DNA of 64,000 nt from Streptomyces alanosinicus. Lineage in GTDB: Bacteria; Actinomycetota; Actinomycetes; Streptomycetales; Streptomycetaceae. Positions 1 to 8,320 of the stretch are shown one piece after another. The number at the start of each line of letters is the position of its first letter. Within the stretch, counting starts at the first letter, position 1. Position numbers and translations under genes: made by a program. The DNA lies in assembly GCF_014650595.1 (NCBI RefSeq), contig NZ_BMVG01000005.1, forward strand, positions 372,001 through 436,000, given 5' to 3'. Below the pieces are notes generated by a model that worked only from the letters and a program-made list of their open reading frames with translations, was not told the DNA's origin and did not search any database.

Positions 1-468
1 GCCCTCAACGTCCCCCTGGACCAGATCAGGCGCGCGCTGCCCGAGATCCGGCAGGCCGCCGGACGGGGCGACGTCCTCGTCGTGTGTGCCTCCGGCGCAC
101 GTTCGGAGAACGCCTGCAAACTCCTTGCCGAGCAGGACATCCCGACCGCCACACTCGTCGGCGGCACCACCGCGTGGGCCGTCGAGGGGCACGATCTGCA
201 CCGGCCCGCCGCCTGTGAGACCCGGGCCGGCTGGGCCATGGAGCGGCAGGTCCGCTTCACCGCCGGGACGGTCGTACTCCTGGGCCTGCTTCTCGGCTTC
301 CTCGTGCACCCGGCGTTCCAGCTCCTGTCGGCCGGCATCGCGGGCGGCCTTGTCTTCAGCGCGCTCACCGACACCTGCGGCATGGCCGTGGTGCTCGGCA
401 AGCTGCCGTACAACCGGCCCCGCCCGGCCGACCTCGCCGCGACGCTCGCGGCACTGCGCCGCGGCTGA
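1..468 (+). CDS. Rhodanese-like domain protein with C-terminal membrane segment (5' partial)
   Basis: The gene runs in from the left edge, so its start is not visible; 155 residues are seen. The first part is the end of a rhodanese fold, with the active-site loop C-A-S-G-A-R-S at about 35-41 holding the sulfur-carrying Cys. After about residue 75 comes a short hydrophobic pair of segments (VVLLGLLLGFLV and the following stretch) resembling the DUF2892 membrane module often fused to rhodanese in actinobacteria. The likely role is sulfane-sulfur transfer at the membrane. The substrate cannot be told from sequence. The next gene is convergent. Confidence 0.8.
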   Translation, partial: ALNVPLDQIRRALPEIRQAAGRGDVLVVCASGARSENACKLLAEQDIPTATLVGGTTAWAVEGHDLHRPAACETRAGWAMERQVRFTAGTVVLLGLLLGFLVHPAFQLLSAGIAGGLVFSALTDTCGMAVVLGKLPYNRPRPADLAATLAALRRG

Positions 469-524
469 CCGCCCTCAGCGGCCGACCGTCCGCCGTGCCG
501 GCCGACTGCCGCGGCCGGCCGTCC

Positions 525-827
525 TCAGTGAGCGGCGTCCCGCGGCCCGGCGTCGGCGGACTGTTCGGTCGCGCCGGCCTGGCCCGCCTGCTGCAGGAGC
601 AGGCGGGCCAGGCCGCGCGCCTCGGCCGGGGTGAGGGCCGCCCAGACGCCCGGCTCGCCGCCCTGGTCCTCTCCCACGTTCAGGGCGATGCGGCGGACGG
701 GCCGGTCCGGGGGGCCGAGCCGCAGGTGCCGTACCTCGATCCTGCGACCGCAGCCGGTCACCAGGGGGATCTGTTCGGCACGGCTCACCTCGATGCCGTG
801 GAGCCGGTCGCTCGCCGTCGTCGTCAT
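525..827 (-). CDS. Small hypothetical actinobacterial protein (100 aa)
   Basis: Codons start at an ATG preceded by GGAGGAG about ten bases upstream, which favours this start over longer in-frame ones. The protein begins MTTTASDRLHG and has a beta-rich middle (EVRHLRLGPPDRPVRRIALNV) and a helical end with an LTPAEARGLARLLLQQAG motif. Small Streptomyces proteins ending in an LTPxEAxxLAxxLL segment are common (a DUF6907-like layout), but I cannot assign a function. It has no signal peptide or membrane segment. Confidence 0.55.
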   Translation of the reverse strand: MTTTASDRLHGIEVSRAEQIPLVTGCGRRIEVRHLRLGPPDRPVRRIALNVGEDQGGEPGVWAALTPAEARGLARLLLQQAGQAGATEQSADAGPRDAAH

Positions 828-981
828 GGGTCTCACGCTCCTCCGCCGGCCGGTTCGGTCCGGTGCGGTCGCCACCCCGGGGTCCGATACCTGGCGGGGT
901 ATCAGGAGTAGCGCTCCGTGCGAGGGAGTTGTTCCCGGCCGGGCCTCACAGAGCCTGAAAGGGGATCTGCCGTCGGCGTGG

Positions 982-2436
982 TCACCGGGCTGACCGCGCC
1001 GGTTCCGCAACCGTGCGCGGGCTCAGCCATGCCGCCGCCACGGCGAGCGCCGAGGCCGCCACCAGGACGGCCGCGGCCCAGCGGCTCCCGGTTTCGATGT
1101 CGCTGCCCGCCAGGTGCAGGGCGAGGGTCACCAGGGCGACGCCCAGCGCGGTGCCGAGCCCTCGTGTCATGTTCACCAGGCCACCGCCCGTACCGGAGGA
1201 GCAGGCGGGTATCGCGCCCATGACCATGGCGTTGTTGGCCGGGGTGAAGATGCCCAGCCCCAGTCCGGTCAGCGTCAGCACCGGCACCAGCCCGCCGATC
1301 ACCGGCGGGACCACCAGCAGCCCGGTCACCGCCGCGGTGAAGACACCGGCGCCGGCCAGGCAGCGCGCGCGGTCCGGGAGGTGGTGGGGCAGAAGCCGGT
1401 CACCGCCCGTCGCGGCCAGCGCGAACCCGGCCGGCAGGGCGGTGAGCACCAGCCCGGCGGTCAGGTCCGAAGAGCCTCGCGCGGTGAGGACGACCGGCAC
1501 CAGCACCAGCGGGCCGAACAGCACCAGGTAACCGCTCAGCGCCCCCATCAGCCCGAATGCCACCGGCCGCACTCGGAGCAGGGCCAGGTCCAGCAAGGGC
1601 GCGGTCGTCCGCCGCTGCCGACGGACTAAGGCCCGGCCCGCCGCTGCGGCCACCGCGAACAGAGCGACCACGCCCCAGTCCGGCACCGGCAGCCCGGACG
1701 CCGCGGACACGGCCATCAAGGCGCCGGTGGTCGCCGAGGCCAGCAGGAGGAGGCCCGGCCAGTCGAAGCGGGCGACCCGGGTCCTGGCGCGGGTGCGGGG
1801 CAGCAGATAGTGGCCGCCGATCAGAGCGACCACGCCGACGGGGACGTTCACCCAGAACACCCACCGCCAGCCCAGCGTCGTCACCAGCGCCCCGCCCACC
1901 GTCGGCCCCAGGGCCAGCCCCAGCGCCTGGGCGGCGGCCTGCACCCCCAGGGCGCTGCGCATCCGCTCGCGCGGCGCGCTGGTGGTCACCAGCGCCACGC
2001 TGTTGGCCTGCATCATGGCCGCCCCTGCCGCCTGCACCACTCGGAAGCCCACCAGTGCCGCCAGCGAGGGCGCGAGGCCGCAGGCGGCGGAGGCCAGCGT
2101 GAAGACGGCGAAGCCGTACAGGTAGAGGAGCTTGCGGCCGTGCGCGTCCGCCAGCCGGCCGGCCGGGACCAGCAGCGCCACCAGCGTCAGCAGATAGGCC
2201 AGCGACACCCACTCCACGGCGGCCAGCGAGCTGTGGAACCCGGTGCGCAGACTGCCGTAGGTCAGGGTCACGATGCTGGCGTCCAGCTGCCCCATGAACG
2301 CGCCGAAGCACACCGTGCCCACGGCCAGCCACCAGCCGTTCGGCCGTGACCTTATCCCCTCGGGACGGGGCCGCTCCACGGTGAGTACGGCGGGCCAGCG
2401 CCTCCTGGACGGGTGGGGACTCATGTCGGTGGCCAT
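982..2436 (-). CDS. MFS transporter, DHA2 (14-TM, EmrB/QacA-like) drug exporter
   Basis: The 484-residue protein has about fourteen hydrophobic helices. Helix 1 carries the DHA2 motif with LDASIVTLTYGSL (motif D1, LDxTIVNVALP-like), and the loop after helix 2 has GRLADAHGRKLLY (motif A). The family uses the proton gradient to export small molecules. The start is MATDMSPHP; Met5 is an alternative. A TAATCT -10-like box lies 7-12 bases upstream of the ATG, so the mRNA may be leaderless. An 11-bp perfect palindrome lies just beyond it. No adjacent TetR or MarR gene remains, and the divergent neighbour is a truncated ThuA gene. Confidence 0.85.
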   Translation of the reverse strand: MATDMSPHPSRRRWPAVLTVERPRPEGIRSRPNGWWLAVGTVCFGAFMGQLDASIVTLTYGSLRTGFHSSLAAVEWVSLAYLLTLVALLVPAGRLADAHGRKLLYLYGFAVFTLASAACGLAPSLAALVGFRVVQAAGAAMMQANSVALVTTSAPRERMRSALGVQAAAQALGLALGPTVGGALVTTLGWRWVFWVNVPVGVVALIGGHYLLPRTRARTRVARFDWPGLLLLASATTGALMAVSAASGLPVPDWGVVALFAVAAAAGRALVRRQRRTTAPLLDLALLRVRPVAFGLMGALSGYLVLFGPLVLVPVVLTARGSSDLTAGLVLTALPAGFALAATGGDRLLPHHLPDRARCLAGAGVFTAAVTGLLVVPPVIGGLVPVLTLTGLGLGIFTPANNAMVMGAIPACSSGTGGGLVNMTRGLGTALGVALVTLALHLAGSDIETGSRWAAAVLVAASALAVAAAWLSPRTVAEPARSAR

Positions 2437-2450
2437 GCGTCCAGATTACA

Positions 2451-2461
2451 TCGGTCACCGA
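2451..2461. promoter_or_regulatory. Palindromic operator-like site upstream of the MFS gene
   Basis: TCGGTCACCGA is a perfect 11-bp palindrome lying 15-25 bases upstream of the MFS start and just upstream of its TAATCT -10-like box. TetR-type regulators of divergent exporters often bind such sites. No candidate regulator is adjacent. The binding protein is inference. Confidence 0.4.
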
Positions 2462-2576
2462 AATATTTTGCCCACGTCCTATCCGCCGCGGGGATGCCCG
2501 CTCCCCATGGTGCCGACGGATCACCATCCCGTCCGGGGCCGGTCGGAAAGCGCATGCTCCAAGTTCGTTCAGTGTG

Positions 2577-2606
2577 TTGACAAATATCCGTGGCGGTTCA
2601 TACGTT
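2577..2606 (+). promoter_or_regulatory. Sigma-70-type promoter of the thuA remnant / dehydrogenase operon
   Basis: TTGACA at 2577-2582 and TACGTT at 2601-2606 are separated by 18 bases, a good match to the vegetative promoter consensus. It lies immediately before the truncated ThuA gene, so the downstream dehydrogenase may still be transcribed. Confidence 0.6.
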
Positions 2607-2609
2607 CAC

Positions 2610-3055
2610 CGGGGCACCGTGCGTGGCACCGCCCGAGCAGCGCCAAGTCCCCCGGGCTGGCCGGCTGGCACGGCGGCATCGTCGACTGCTTCCACGACCA
2701 CGGCTACCATCTGCTGACCGGCGGCACGTTCGTGATGCACCCGCCGGGCTTCCACGACCACACCGTGCACCTGCTGCCCGAGCGGGCCGACCACCCCGTC
2801 GTCGCGGGGCTGGACGACTTTTCCGTGCGCACCGAGCAGTACTGGGTGCTGACCGACCCGCACATCGACGTGCTGGCCACCACCGTCTTCCCGCCCGACG
2901 ACCTGCGCGACCGGCCCGCCGTGATGCCCGCCGTGTGGACCAGGACCTGGGGAGCGGGACGGGTCTTCTCGACCATCGGGCACAAGCCCGACGACTTCGA
3001 CGTGCCCGAGGTGCGCACGCTGACCGAGAGGGGACTGCTGTGGGCGAGCCGCTGA
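2610..3055 (+). pseudogene. ThuA-domain (trehalose utilisation-like) protein, N-terminal half missing
   Basis: About 145 residues remain, clearly the C-terminal part of a ThuA family protein: GWHGGIVDCF, then TGGTFVMHPPGF, HTVHLLPERADHPVVAGLDDF and TEQYWVLTDP, ending ERGLLWASR. Whole members are about 220-250 residues with a flavodoxin-like N-terminal half (a start such as VLVxxGGxxHE), which is absent. No credible start codon or ribosome site precedes the conserved part; a good promoter lies directly upstream, so an internal deletion probably joined the promoter region to mid-gene. The stop overlaps the start of the following Gfo/Idh/MocA gene, the usual partner of ThuA proteins in sugar operons. 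Confidence 0.75.
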
Positions 3056-4146
3056 AGCCGTTGCGCAACGGCATCGTGGGCGCCGGGAAGATCAGCGGCG
3101 CCTGCCTGTCGACGCTGGAACGGCTGACGTCCCTGCGGCTGACCGCCGTCACCGACCTCGACCGAAGCCGCGCGCAGGCCGTCGCGGAACACGCGCCGGC
3201 CGGGCGTCCGGTGCCCGTGGCCCCGTCCGTGGCCGCCCTCGCGGCCAGGGACGACATGGACGCCGTACTCAACCTCACGATCCCGGCCGCGCACGCGGAC
3301 GTAGCCCTGGCGGCGCTCGGCGCGGGCAAGCACGTCTACGGCGAGAAGCCCCTCGCGGCGAACCGAAAGGAGGCCGACGCCGTGCCGGCCGCCGCGCGTG
3401 AGGCGGGAACGCGGGTCGCCTGCGCGCCCGACACGGTCCTCGGCACCGGAACCCAGACCGCGCGCAAGGCGGTCGACGACGGACTGATCGGCAGGCCGCT
3501 CGCGGCCACCGCCTTCATGACCGGCGCGGGCCGCGAGAGGTGGCACCCCGACCCGGAGTTCTACTACTGGTCGGGCGGTGGCCCGCTCCTCGACATGGGG
3601 CCGTACTACCTCTCCGCCCTGGTCCATCTGCTCGGTCCGGTGGTCCGCGTGATCGGTGCCTCCTCCCGGCCCCGTACCCGACGCACGATCGGCAGCGGGC
3701 CCCGCGCCGGACACACCTTCCCGGTGGCGGTGGACACCCATGTCACCGGCGTCCTGGAACACACGGGCGGAGCCCTGTCCACCCTGGTCATGAGCTTCGA
3801 CATCCATGCCGCGCGGCTGCCGCGCATCGAGGTGCACGGCACCGACGCCTCGCTGTCCGTGCCCGACCCCAACGTCTTCGACGGCCCGGTCGAGATCCAC
3901 CGCGGCGACGGGTGGGAGACGCTGCCGGTGTCCGCCGGCTACCGCGGCGCGGGGCGGGGCGTGGGCCTCGCCGATCTGGCCGAGGCGTTGCCGGCCGGGC
4001 GTGCGCACCGTGCCTCGGCCGAACTCGCCGCGCACGTCCTGGACATCATGCTCACGCTCATGGACGCGGCCGAGCAGGGTCGCGCGCTGCCGGTGACCAG
4101 CACCTGCGAGCGCCCCAGCCCGGCCGCCGACGGCCCCGCCCGCTGA
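3040..4146 (+). CDS. Gfo/Idh/MocA family oxidoreductase
   Basis: A 368-residue NAD(P)-dependent dehydrogenase. The N-terminal Rossmann motif NGIVGAGKISG is at about residues 9-19, the family signature GEKPLA with its catalytic Lys is near residue 105, and the C-terminal alpha/beta domain contains GGGPLLDMGPYYLSALVHLLG. The GTG start overlaps the ThuA stop by 16 bases and follows GAGAGGGG, so translation is probably coupled. These enzymes oxidise or reduce sugars, inositols or sugar acids; with ThuA the pair is typical of sugar or ketosugar catabolism. The substrate is unknown. The loss of most of ThuA may leave this enzyme without its pathway. Confidence 0.85.
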   Translation: MGEPLKPLRNGIVGAGKISGACLSTLERLTSLRLTAVTDLDRSRAQAVAEHAPAGRPVPVAPSVAALAARDDMDAVLNLTIPAAHADVALAALGAGKHVYGEKPLAANRKEADAVPAAAREAGTRVACAPDTVLGTGTQTARKAVDDGLIGRPLAATAFMTGAGRERWHPDPEFYYWSGGGPLLDMGPYYLSALVHLLGPVVRVIGASSRPRTRRTIGSGPRAGHTFPVAVDTHVTGVLEHTGGALSTLVMSFDIHAARLPRIEVHGTDASLSVPDPNVFDGPVEIHRGDGWETLPVSAGYRGAGRGVGLADLAEALPAGRAHRASAELAAHVLDIMLTLMDAAEQGRALPVTSTCERPSPAADGPAR

Positions 4147-4377
4147 AGAGCCAACGCGGGCGACGCGCCCCGGTGAGTGCTCGGCGAGACGCGGCCTGCC
4201 GTCTTCGAGGAGGCGGTGCGGAATCTCGCGAGGCGGCGTGGAATCCGGCCGTGGACCCGGAGGTCCTCCGCGAGCCGATGGCCGGGCCGCCCCGCGGCGG
4301 ATCATCATGGCGTCCGGCCCCCGGCGGCCGCTCACCAGAAGATCTCCTCCCCACGCCCGAAACGAGGACCGCACGAC

Positions 4378-5385
4378 ATGACTGCCCGACCCGACCTGCC
4401 CACCGCGGTCTGCGTCATGGACCCGGCCATTGCCGGCCAGGTGCTCCCCGCGCGGCTGCGCGCACGCCTGTCCGCATCCGTCCGGCTCGCCCCGGGCCCG
4501 GCCCCCTCGGCGCCACGGGCGACGTTCCCCGCCCAGTTCGCCGAGGCGGAGATCCTGATCAGCGGCTGGGGCTGCCCGCGGCTCACGGCCGGCGTCCTGG
4601 ACCGGGCGCCCCGCCTGCGCGCCGTGATGCACGCCGCCGGCACCGTCAAGTCGCTGGTGAGCGATGCGGTGTGGGAACGGGGCATCGTCGTGTCCTCGGC
4701 GGCCGACGCCAACGCCGGACCCGTCATCGCCTACACGCTCGCGCTCATCACGCTCGCCGCGCGGCGCACCCTGACCATGGCGGCCCGCTACGGCGCCGGC
4801 TGGCCCCGCGCCGATGACCGTTCGGGCGCCGACGGCAGCACCGTGGGCATCGTGGGAGCCTCCCGCATCGGCCGCGGTGTGCTGGCCGGACTGCGCGGCT
4901 CCGACGCGGGCCACCGGCTGTTGCTGACCGATCCGTGGGTGACGGACGAGGAGGCGCGGCGGCTGGGCGCGCAGCGGGTCGAACTGGCCGAGCTGTGCCG
5001 TCGGTCGGCGGTGGTGAGCGTCCACACCCCGCTGCTGCCGGAGACGACCGGTCTGCTGGACGCGGAGATGCTCGGGCTCGTCCCGGACGGCGGCGTGCTC
5101 ATCAACACGGCCCGGGGTGCCGTCGTCGACACGGAGGCGCTGACCCGTGAATGCGTCTCCGGCCGGCTGGAGGCGTACCTCGACGTGACGGACCCCGAAC
5201 CGCTGCCGGCCGGCCACCCCTTGCTGTCCCTGCCCCATGTGCTGGTCACCCCGCACATCGCCGGCGCCCAGGGCAGCGAGGTGCAACGGCTGGGACGGTA
5301 TGCGGTGGCGGAGGTCGAACGATGGCTGACGGGCGCGCCGCTGCTCGGCGCGGTCACCCGAGAGGCGCTCCCGCACCTGGCCTGA
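4378..5385 (+). CDS. D-isomer-specific 2-hydroxyacid dehydrogenase family protein
   Basis: The 335-residue protein has the NAD-binding stretch TVGIVGASRIGRG near residue 157. It has the family's catalytic residues: Arg in INTARGAVVD, Glu in DVTDPEPLP and His in TPHIAGAQ. Known members reduce 2-keto acids to D-2-hydroxyacids or act on phosphoglycerate or glyoxylate. The glycine-rich motif reads G-A-S-x-I-G rather than GxGxxG, a common variant. The ATG follows an AACGAGGA site. It sits 231 bases after the Gfo/Idh/MocA gene and may share its sugar-related context; the exact substrate is not clear. Confidence 0.85.
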   Translation: MTARPDLPTAVCVMDPAIAGQVLPARLRARLSASVRLAPGPAPSAPRATFPAQFAEAEILISGWGCPRLTAGVLDRAPRLRAVMHAAGTVKSLVSDAVWERGIVVSSAADANAGPVIAYTLALITLAARRTLTMAARYGAGWPRADDRSGADGSTVGIVGASRIGRGVLAGLRGSDAGHRLLLTDPWVTDEEARRLGAQRVELAELCRRSAVVSVHTPLLPETTGLLDAEMLGLVPDGGVLINTARGAVVDTEALTRECVSGRLEAYLDVTDPEPLPAGHPLLSLPHVLVTPHIAGAQGSEVQRLGRYAVAEVERWLTGAPLLGAVTREALPHLA

Positions 5386-5645
5386 GCCCTCGACCGGCCT
5401 GAGCCCTCCCGCCGCCGCGCGCCCGCTCGCGGCGTGCTCGACCGTGCGGCGGACGCCGATGTGCGGGACCTGCCGGGCATCGCCGTCCGCTGGTCCTGGA
5501 TGCCGAGGCACGGCACGCGGTGCGGGCGGCGGCCGAGAAGGCGGGCCGGCAGGTGCACGCTTACCTGGGATGCGCGACGGCGTCCCGGTGACCCGCGCCG
5601 TGACCGTGGAGGCGGACGGCCGGCAGCGTGCCGCCGGGGACGGCT

Positions 5646-7355
5646 CTAACCGAGGGTGAAGTCGTCGGTGTGGACTGCGGACTGGCCGTACCAGCCGTGG
5701 ACGTAGACGGTGACGGTTCCGCTGCTGCCGGTGGTGAAGGCGGCCGTCAGCTGGTTCCAGCTCGTGCTGTTCGACCATGTGCCGGCGGTGGCGCCGCCGC
5801 TGACCCCGATGTAGGCGTAGGGGCCCTGGACCCAAGCGGTGAGCGTGTAGCTGTGGTGGGGGGAGAGGGCGACGGTCCGGTCGCACTCTCCGGTGCCGCC
5901 GGCGCTCGGGGTGACCTGCAGGGCATGGCTGCCGGAGTGCACCGGGTCGGTGACCACCGTGCTGTCGCCCGTGCAGGTCCAGGGGCTCGGACTGCCGCTC
6001 TCGAAGCCGGCGTTGGTGAGCGGGCCCCCGCCGCCCCCGCCCCCGCTGGAGGTGACGGTGAGCGTGTAGGTCGCGCTGTGGCTGCCGCCGGCGGCGGCCG
6101 TGCCGGTCACGGTGATCGGGTAGGTGCCGGCGGCCACGGACGCCCCGACCGTCGCCGTCAGCGTCGAGCTGCCGCCGGAGGTGAGGGAGGCGGGGCTGAA
6201 GGAGACGCCGACACCGGAGGGCGCACCGGAGGCGGACAGGCCGACGGACTCGCCGCTGCCCGCGGTGACGGCCGTGGCGACGGTCGCGGTGGCGGAGCCG
6301 CCCTGGGCGACCGACGCGGAGCCGGGGGCCAGCGACAGGGAGAAGTCACTGGCGGTGCCGCCGCCCCCGCCGCCCGTACTGCCCTCGTAGGGCACGAACG
6401 CGTCCGTGAACGCGAGGCTGTTCTGGCTGATCTCGCTGCACGTGGGCAGGGAGTTGGCGCTTTTGCTGCACGGCTGGTCCCGGTTGACCGACCAGAACGC
6501 CAGCCGGCCGACGCCGTTCTGCGCGGCGAAGTTCTCCACCGTCCGCGCGTCCGCGAGGGTGAACGTGGAGCCGTCGTCGTTCTTGCCGATCATCGGGGTG
6601 ATCCCGAGGTCGGCGTAGGTGTAACCGGAGTCGACGGACTGCATCTGCGCCAGCGTGGCCCTGGCGGCGTCGACGGCCCCCTGGCCCATCTCGGTGCCGG
6701 TGCCCGCGTAGTAGTCCATGGCCATGATGTTGACCACGTCGATCCTGATGCCCGCGTTCTTGGCGGCCTTGAGGATGTTGACGCCGTCGTTGGTCAGGCC
6801 GCTCGTCAGCACCGGCAGGGTCATCGAGAACCGCAGGCCGGGGTCGGCCGCCTTGAGGTCCTTCATCGCCTGCATCTGACGGACCGCGGCCGCGGTGTCC
6901 GCGACGGCGGCGCCCTCGACGTCGAAGTCGAGCCGGGTGACGCCGTAGTCGTTGATGAGGGCCTGGTATCCGGCGTCGATGCTGCTCTGTGTGGAGCAGG
7001 TCCAGGCGAGCGGCTCACCGCTCGCTCCGCCGGAGGAGATGATGACCGAGGCGCCCTCGGACTTCGCCCTGGCGATCTCGGGGTCGGTGTAGGAGTCGTT
7101 GCCGATGGGGAGTGTGTCGCCCCATATCTGGTTGCAGCCCTCGCCGAGGACGAAGGCCGCGGTGTAGGCCTTGAGGTGGTGTCCGGCGACGGCCGTGTCG
7201 AGCATGCCTTCCTGGCCGTTCGACATGTCGACATAGGGAGCCACGGAGTAGACGCTGCTCGTCGCGGCGCTGCCGGCCGGAGCCAGGGCGACGGCGGCGC
7301 CGGTGGCCGTGAGGGCGAGCGCGCACGCGGATGCCGCAAATCTTGCCAGGTGCAT
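5646..7355 (-). CDS. Secreted GH18 chitinase with Ig-like linker domain and C-terminal carbohydrate-binding module
   Basis: The 569-residue protein has a signal peptide (about 1-31, ending AGSAA). A GH18 barrel at about 35-330 carries the catalytic D-F-D-V-E at residues 143-147, where Glu147 is the proton donor. A glycine-run linker leads to an Ig-like domain (about 340-430), a second glycine run, and a C-terminal beta-sandwich module (about 440-569, starting LTNAGFESGSPSPW) likely to bind chitin or other polysaccharide. It would hydrolyse chitin outside the cell. The ATG follows AGAGGG at eight bases. Operator-like sites of the DasR type lie upstream. SAxGG and DxxDxDxE layouts suggest the ChiC/ChiD-like bacterial subgroup. 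Confidence 0.9.
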   Translation of the reverse strand: MHLARFAASACALALTATGAAVALAPAGSAATSSVYSVAPYVDMSNGQEGMLDTAVAGHHLKAYTAAFVLGEGCNQIWGDTLPIGNDSYTDPEIARAKSEGASVIISSGGASGEPLAWTCSTQSSIDAGYQALINDYGVTRLDFDVEGAAVADTAAAVRQMQAMKDLKAADPGLRFSMTLPVLTSGLTNDGVNILKAAKNAGIRIDVVNIMAMDYYAGTGTEMGQGAVDAARATLAQMQSVDSGYTYADLGITPMIGKNDDGSTFTLADARTVENFAAQNGVGRLAFWSVNRDQPCSKSANSLPTCSEISQNSLAFTDAFVPYEGSTGGGGGGTASDFSLSLAPGSASVAQGGSATATVATAVTAGSGESVGLSASGAPSGVGVSFSPASLTSGGSSTLTATVGASVAAGTYPITVTGTAAAGGSHSATYTLTVTSSGGGGGGGPLTNAGFESGSPSPWTCTGDSTVVTDPVHSGSHALQVTPSAGGTGECDRTVALSPHHSYTLTAWVQGPYAYIGVSGGATAGTWSNSTSWNQLTAAFTTGSSGTVTVYVHGWYGQSAVHTDDFTLG

Positions 7356-7433
7356 GACAATGCCCTCTTTCGGGGATGCCTCCCGGGCGGGGAGTGGTGG
7401 GGAGTGGTGCGGTGGTGCCGTGCCGGGCCAGCG

Positions 7434-7487
7434 TTGGTACATACCAAACAGCCCGCGTGGTGCCCCGTCAAGAGGACTAGACCAACT
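7434..7487 (-). promoter_or_regulatory. Chitinase promoter with two DasR (dre)-like sites
   Basis: On the minus strand a TTGACG -35 box (7471-7466) and a TTTGGT -10-like box (7448-7443) are 17 bases apart. A dre-like site, AGTTGGTCTAGTCC, occupies 7487-7474 just upstream of the -35. A perfect inverted repeat, TTGGTA-CA-TACCAA (7434-7447), covers the -10. DasR, the GlcNAc-responsive GntR repressor of streptomycetes, binds sites near TGGTCTAGACCA, and chitinase genes are classic targets. The rest of the 379-base gap to msrA shows nothing else clear. Confidence 0.6.
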
Positions 7488-7734
7488 GCGTACATCGGGG
7501 TTCCCGATGCCTGCTCCCGCCGCCGGCCGGGCCGTAACTCGTCGGCATCGAGGGCGAGTTGACCGGATCGCGCCCACCTGGCACGCCGGACGGCGGCGTC
7601 TGCCGGCCGGCCGGGGGCCGCGTGCCACAGGAACCGATGGATGGTTGCTCGCGGCCGGTATTAGGCTGGGTGATCGGTGACACCGGCATGTCGACGACCG
7701 ACCGCGCCGGGCTCGAAGCGTCAGGGAGTGACCG

Positions 7735-8256
7735 ATGGCTGTGGGAACCGAACGGGCCGTACTGGCGGGCGGTTGTTTCTGGGGCATGCAGGACCTGATC
7801 CGCAAGCAGCCGGGCGTGGTGTCCACGCGCGTCGGCTACAGCGGCGGCGACACGCCGAACGCGACGTACCGCGACCATGGCGACCACGCCGAGGCCATCG
7901 AGATCCTCTTCGACCCCACGGTCACGAGCTACCGCGACGTCCTGGAGTTCTTCTTCCAGATCCACGACCCGAGCACGAGGGACCGCCAGGGCAACGACAT
8001 CGGGCGCAGCTACCGCTCCGCGATCTACTACGGCGACGAGGAGCAGCGTCGCGTCGCCGTGGACACCATCGCGGACGTCGAGGCGAGCGGGCTGTGGCCG
8101 GGCAAGGTGGTCACCGAGGTGGAGCCCGTGGGCGACTTCTGGGAGGCGGAGCCCGAGCACCAGGACTACCTGGAGCGCTACCCCAACGGCTACACCTGCC
8201 ACTTCCCGCGGCCGAACTGGAAGCTGCCGCGGCGAGGAACGCCCACGACGAGCTGA
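7735..8256 (+). CDS. msrA: Peptide-methionine (S)-S-oxide reductase MsrA
   Basis: The 173-residue protein matches the family's usual length. The active-site motif G-C-F-W-G has Cys14 as the nucleophile, and GYSGG and the [19 protein letters not shown] stretch are diagnostic. It reduces the S-epimer of methionine sulfoxide in proteins, protecting against oxidative damage in the cytoplasm. The resolving Cys is probably the one in [13 protein letters not shown] near the end. The ATG follows GGGAGTG. It is convergent with the NAD kinase gene. Confidence 0.93.
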   Translation: MAVGTERAVLAGGCFWGMQDLIRKQPGVVSTRVGYSGGDTPNATYRDHGDHAEAIEILFDPTVTSYRDVLEFFFQIHDPSTRDRQGNDIGRSYRSAIYYGDEEQRRVAVDTIADVEASGLWPGKVVTEVEPVGDFWEAEPEHQDYLERYPNGYTCHFPRPNWKLPRRGTPTTS

Positions 8257-8286
8257 CCTGTTGCCTCGGCCATGCCCTGGTCGCTG

Positions 8287-8319
8287 GTCGCCGGTGACTG
8301 GTGGCTGATCGCCGGCGAC
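8287..8319. terminator. Hairpin between convergent msrA and NAD kinase genes
   Basis: GTCGCCGG (8287-8294) pairs perfectly with CCGGCGAC (8312-8319) across a 17-base loop. It ends one base before the NAD kinase stop codon and could terminate transcription from both sides. There is no U-run, which is common for actinobacterial terminators. Confidence 0.35.
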
Positions 8320-8320
8320 G

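Noticed and set aside
5386..5645. Short open frames between the hydroxyacid dehydrogenase and chitinase genes
   Set aside because: They look vaguely coding but match no family I know, and no start or ribosome site is convincing.
2704..5886. A 1060-codon open frame on the minus strand
   Set aside because: It lies antisense to three well-supported genes; long open antisense frames are expected at this GC content, and the product is low-complexity Arg/Pro/Gly.
5628..7562. A 644-codon open frame antisense to the chitinase gene
   Set aside because: The translation is Gly/Val/Arg-rich with no domain, while the other strand encodes a full GH18 enzyme.
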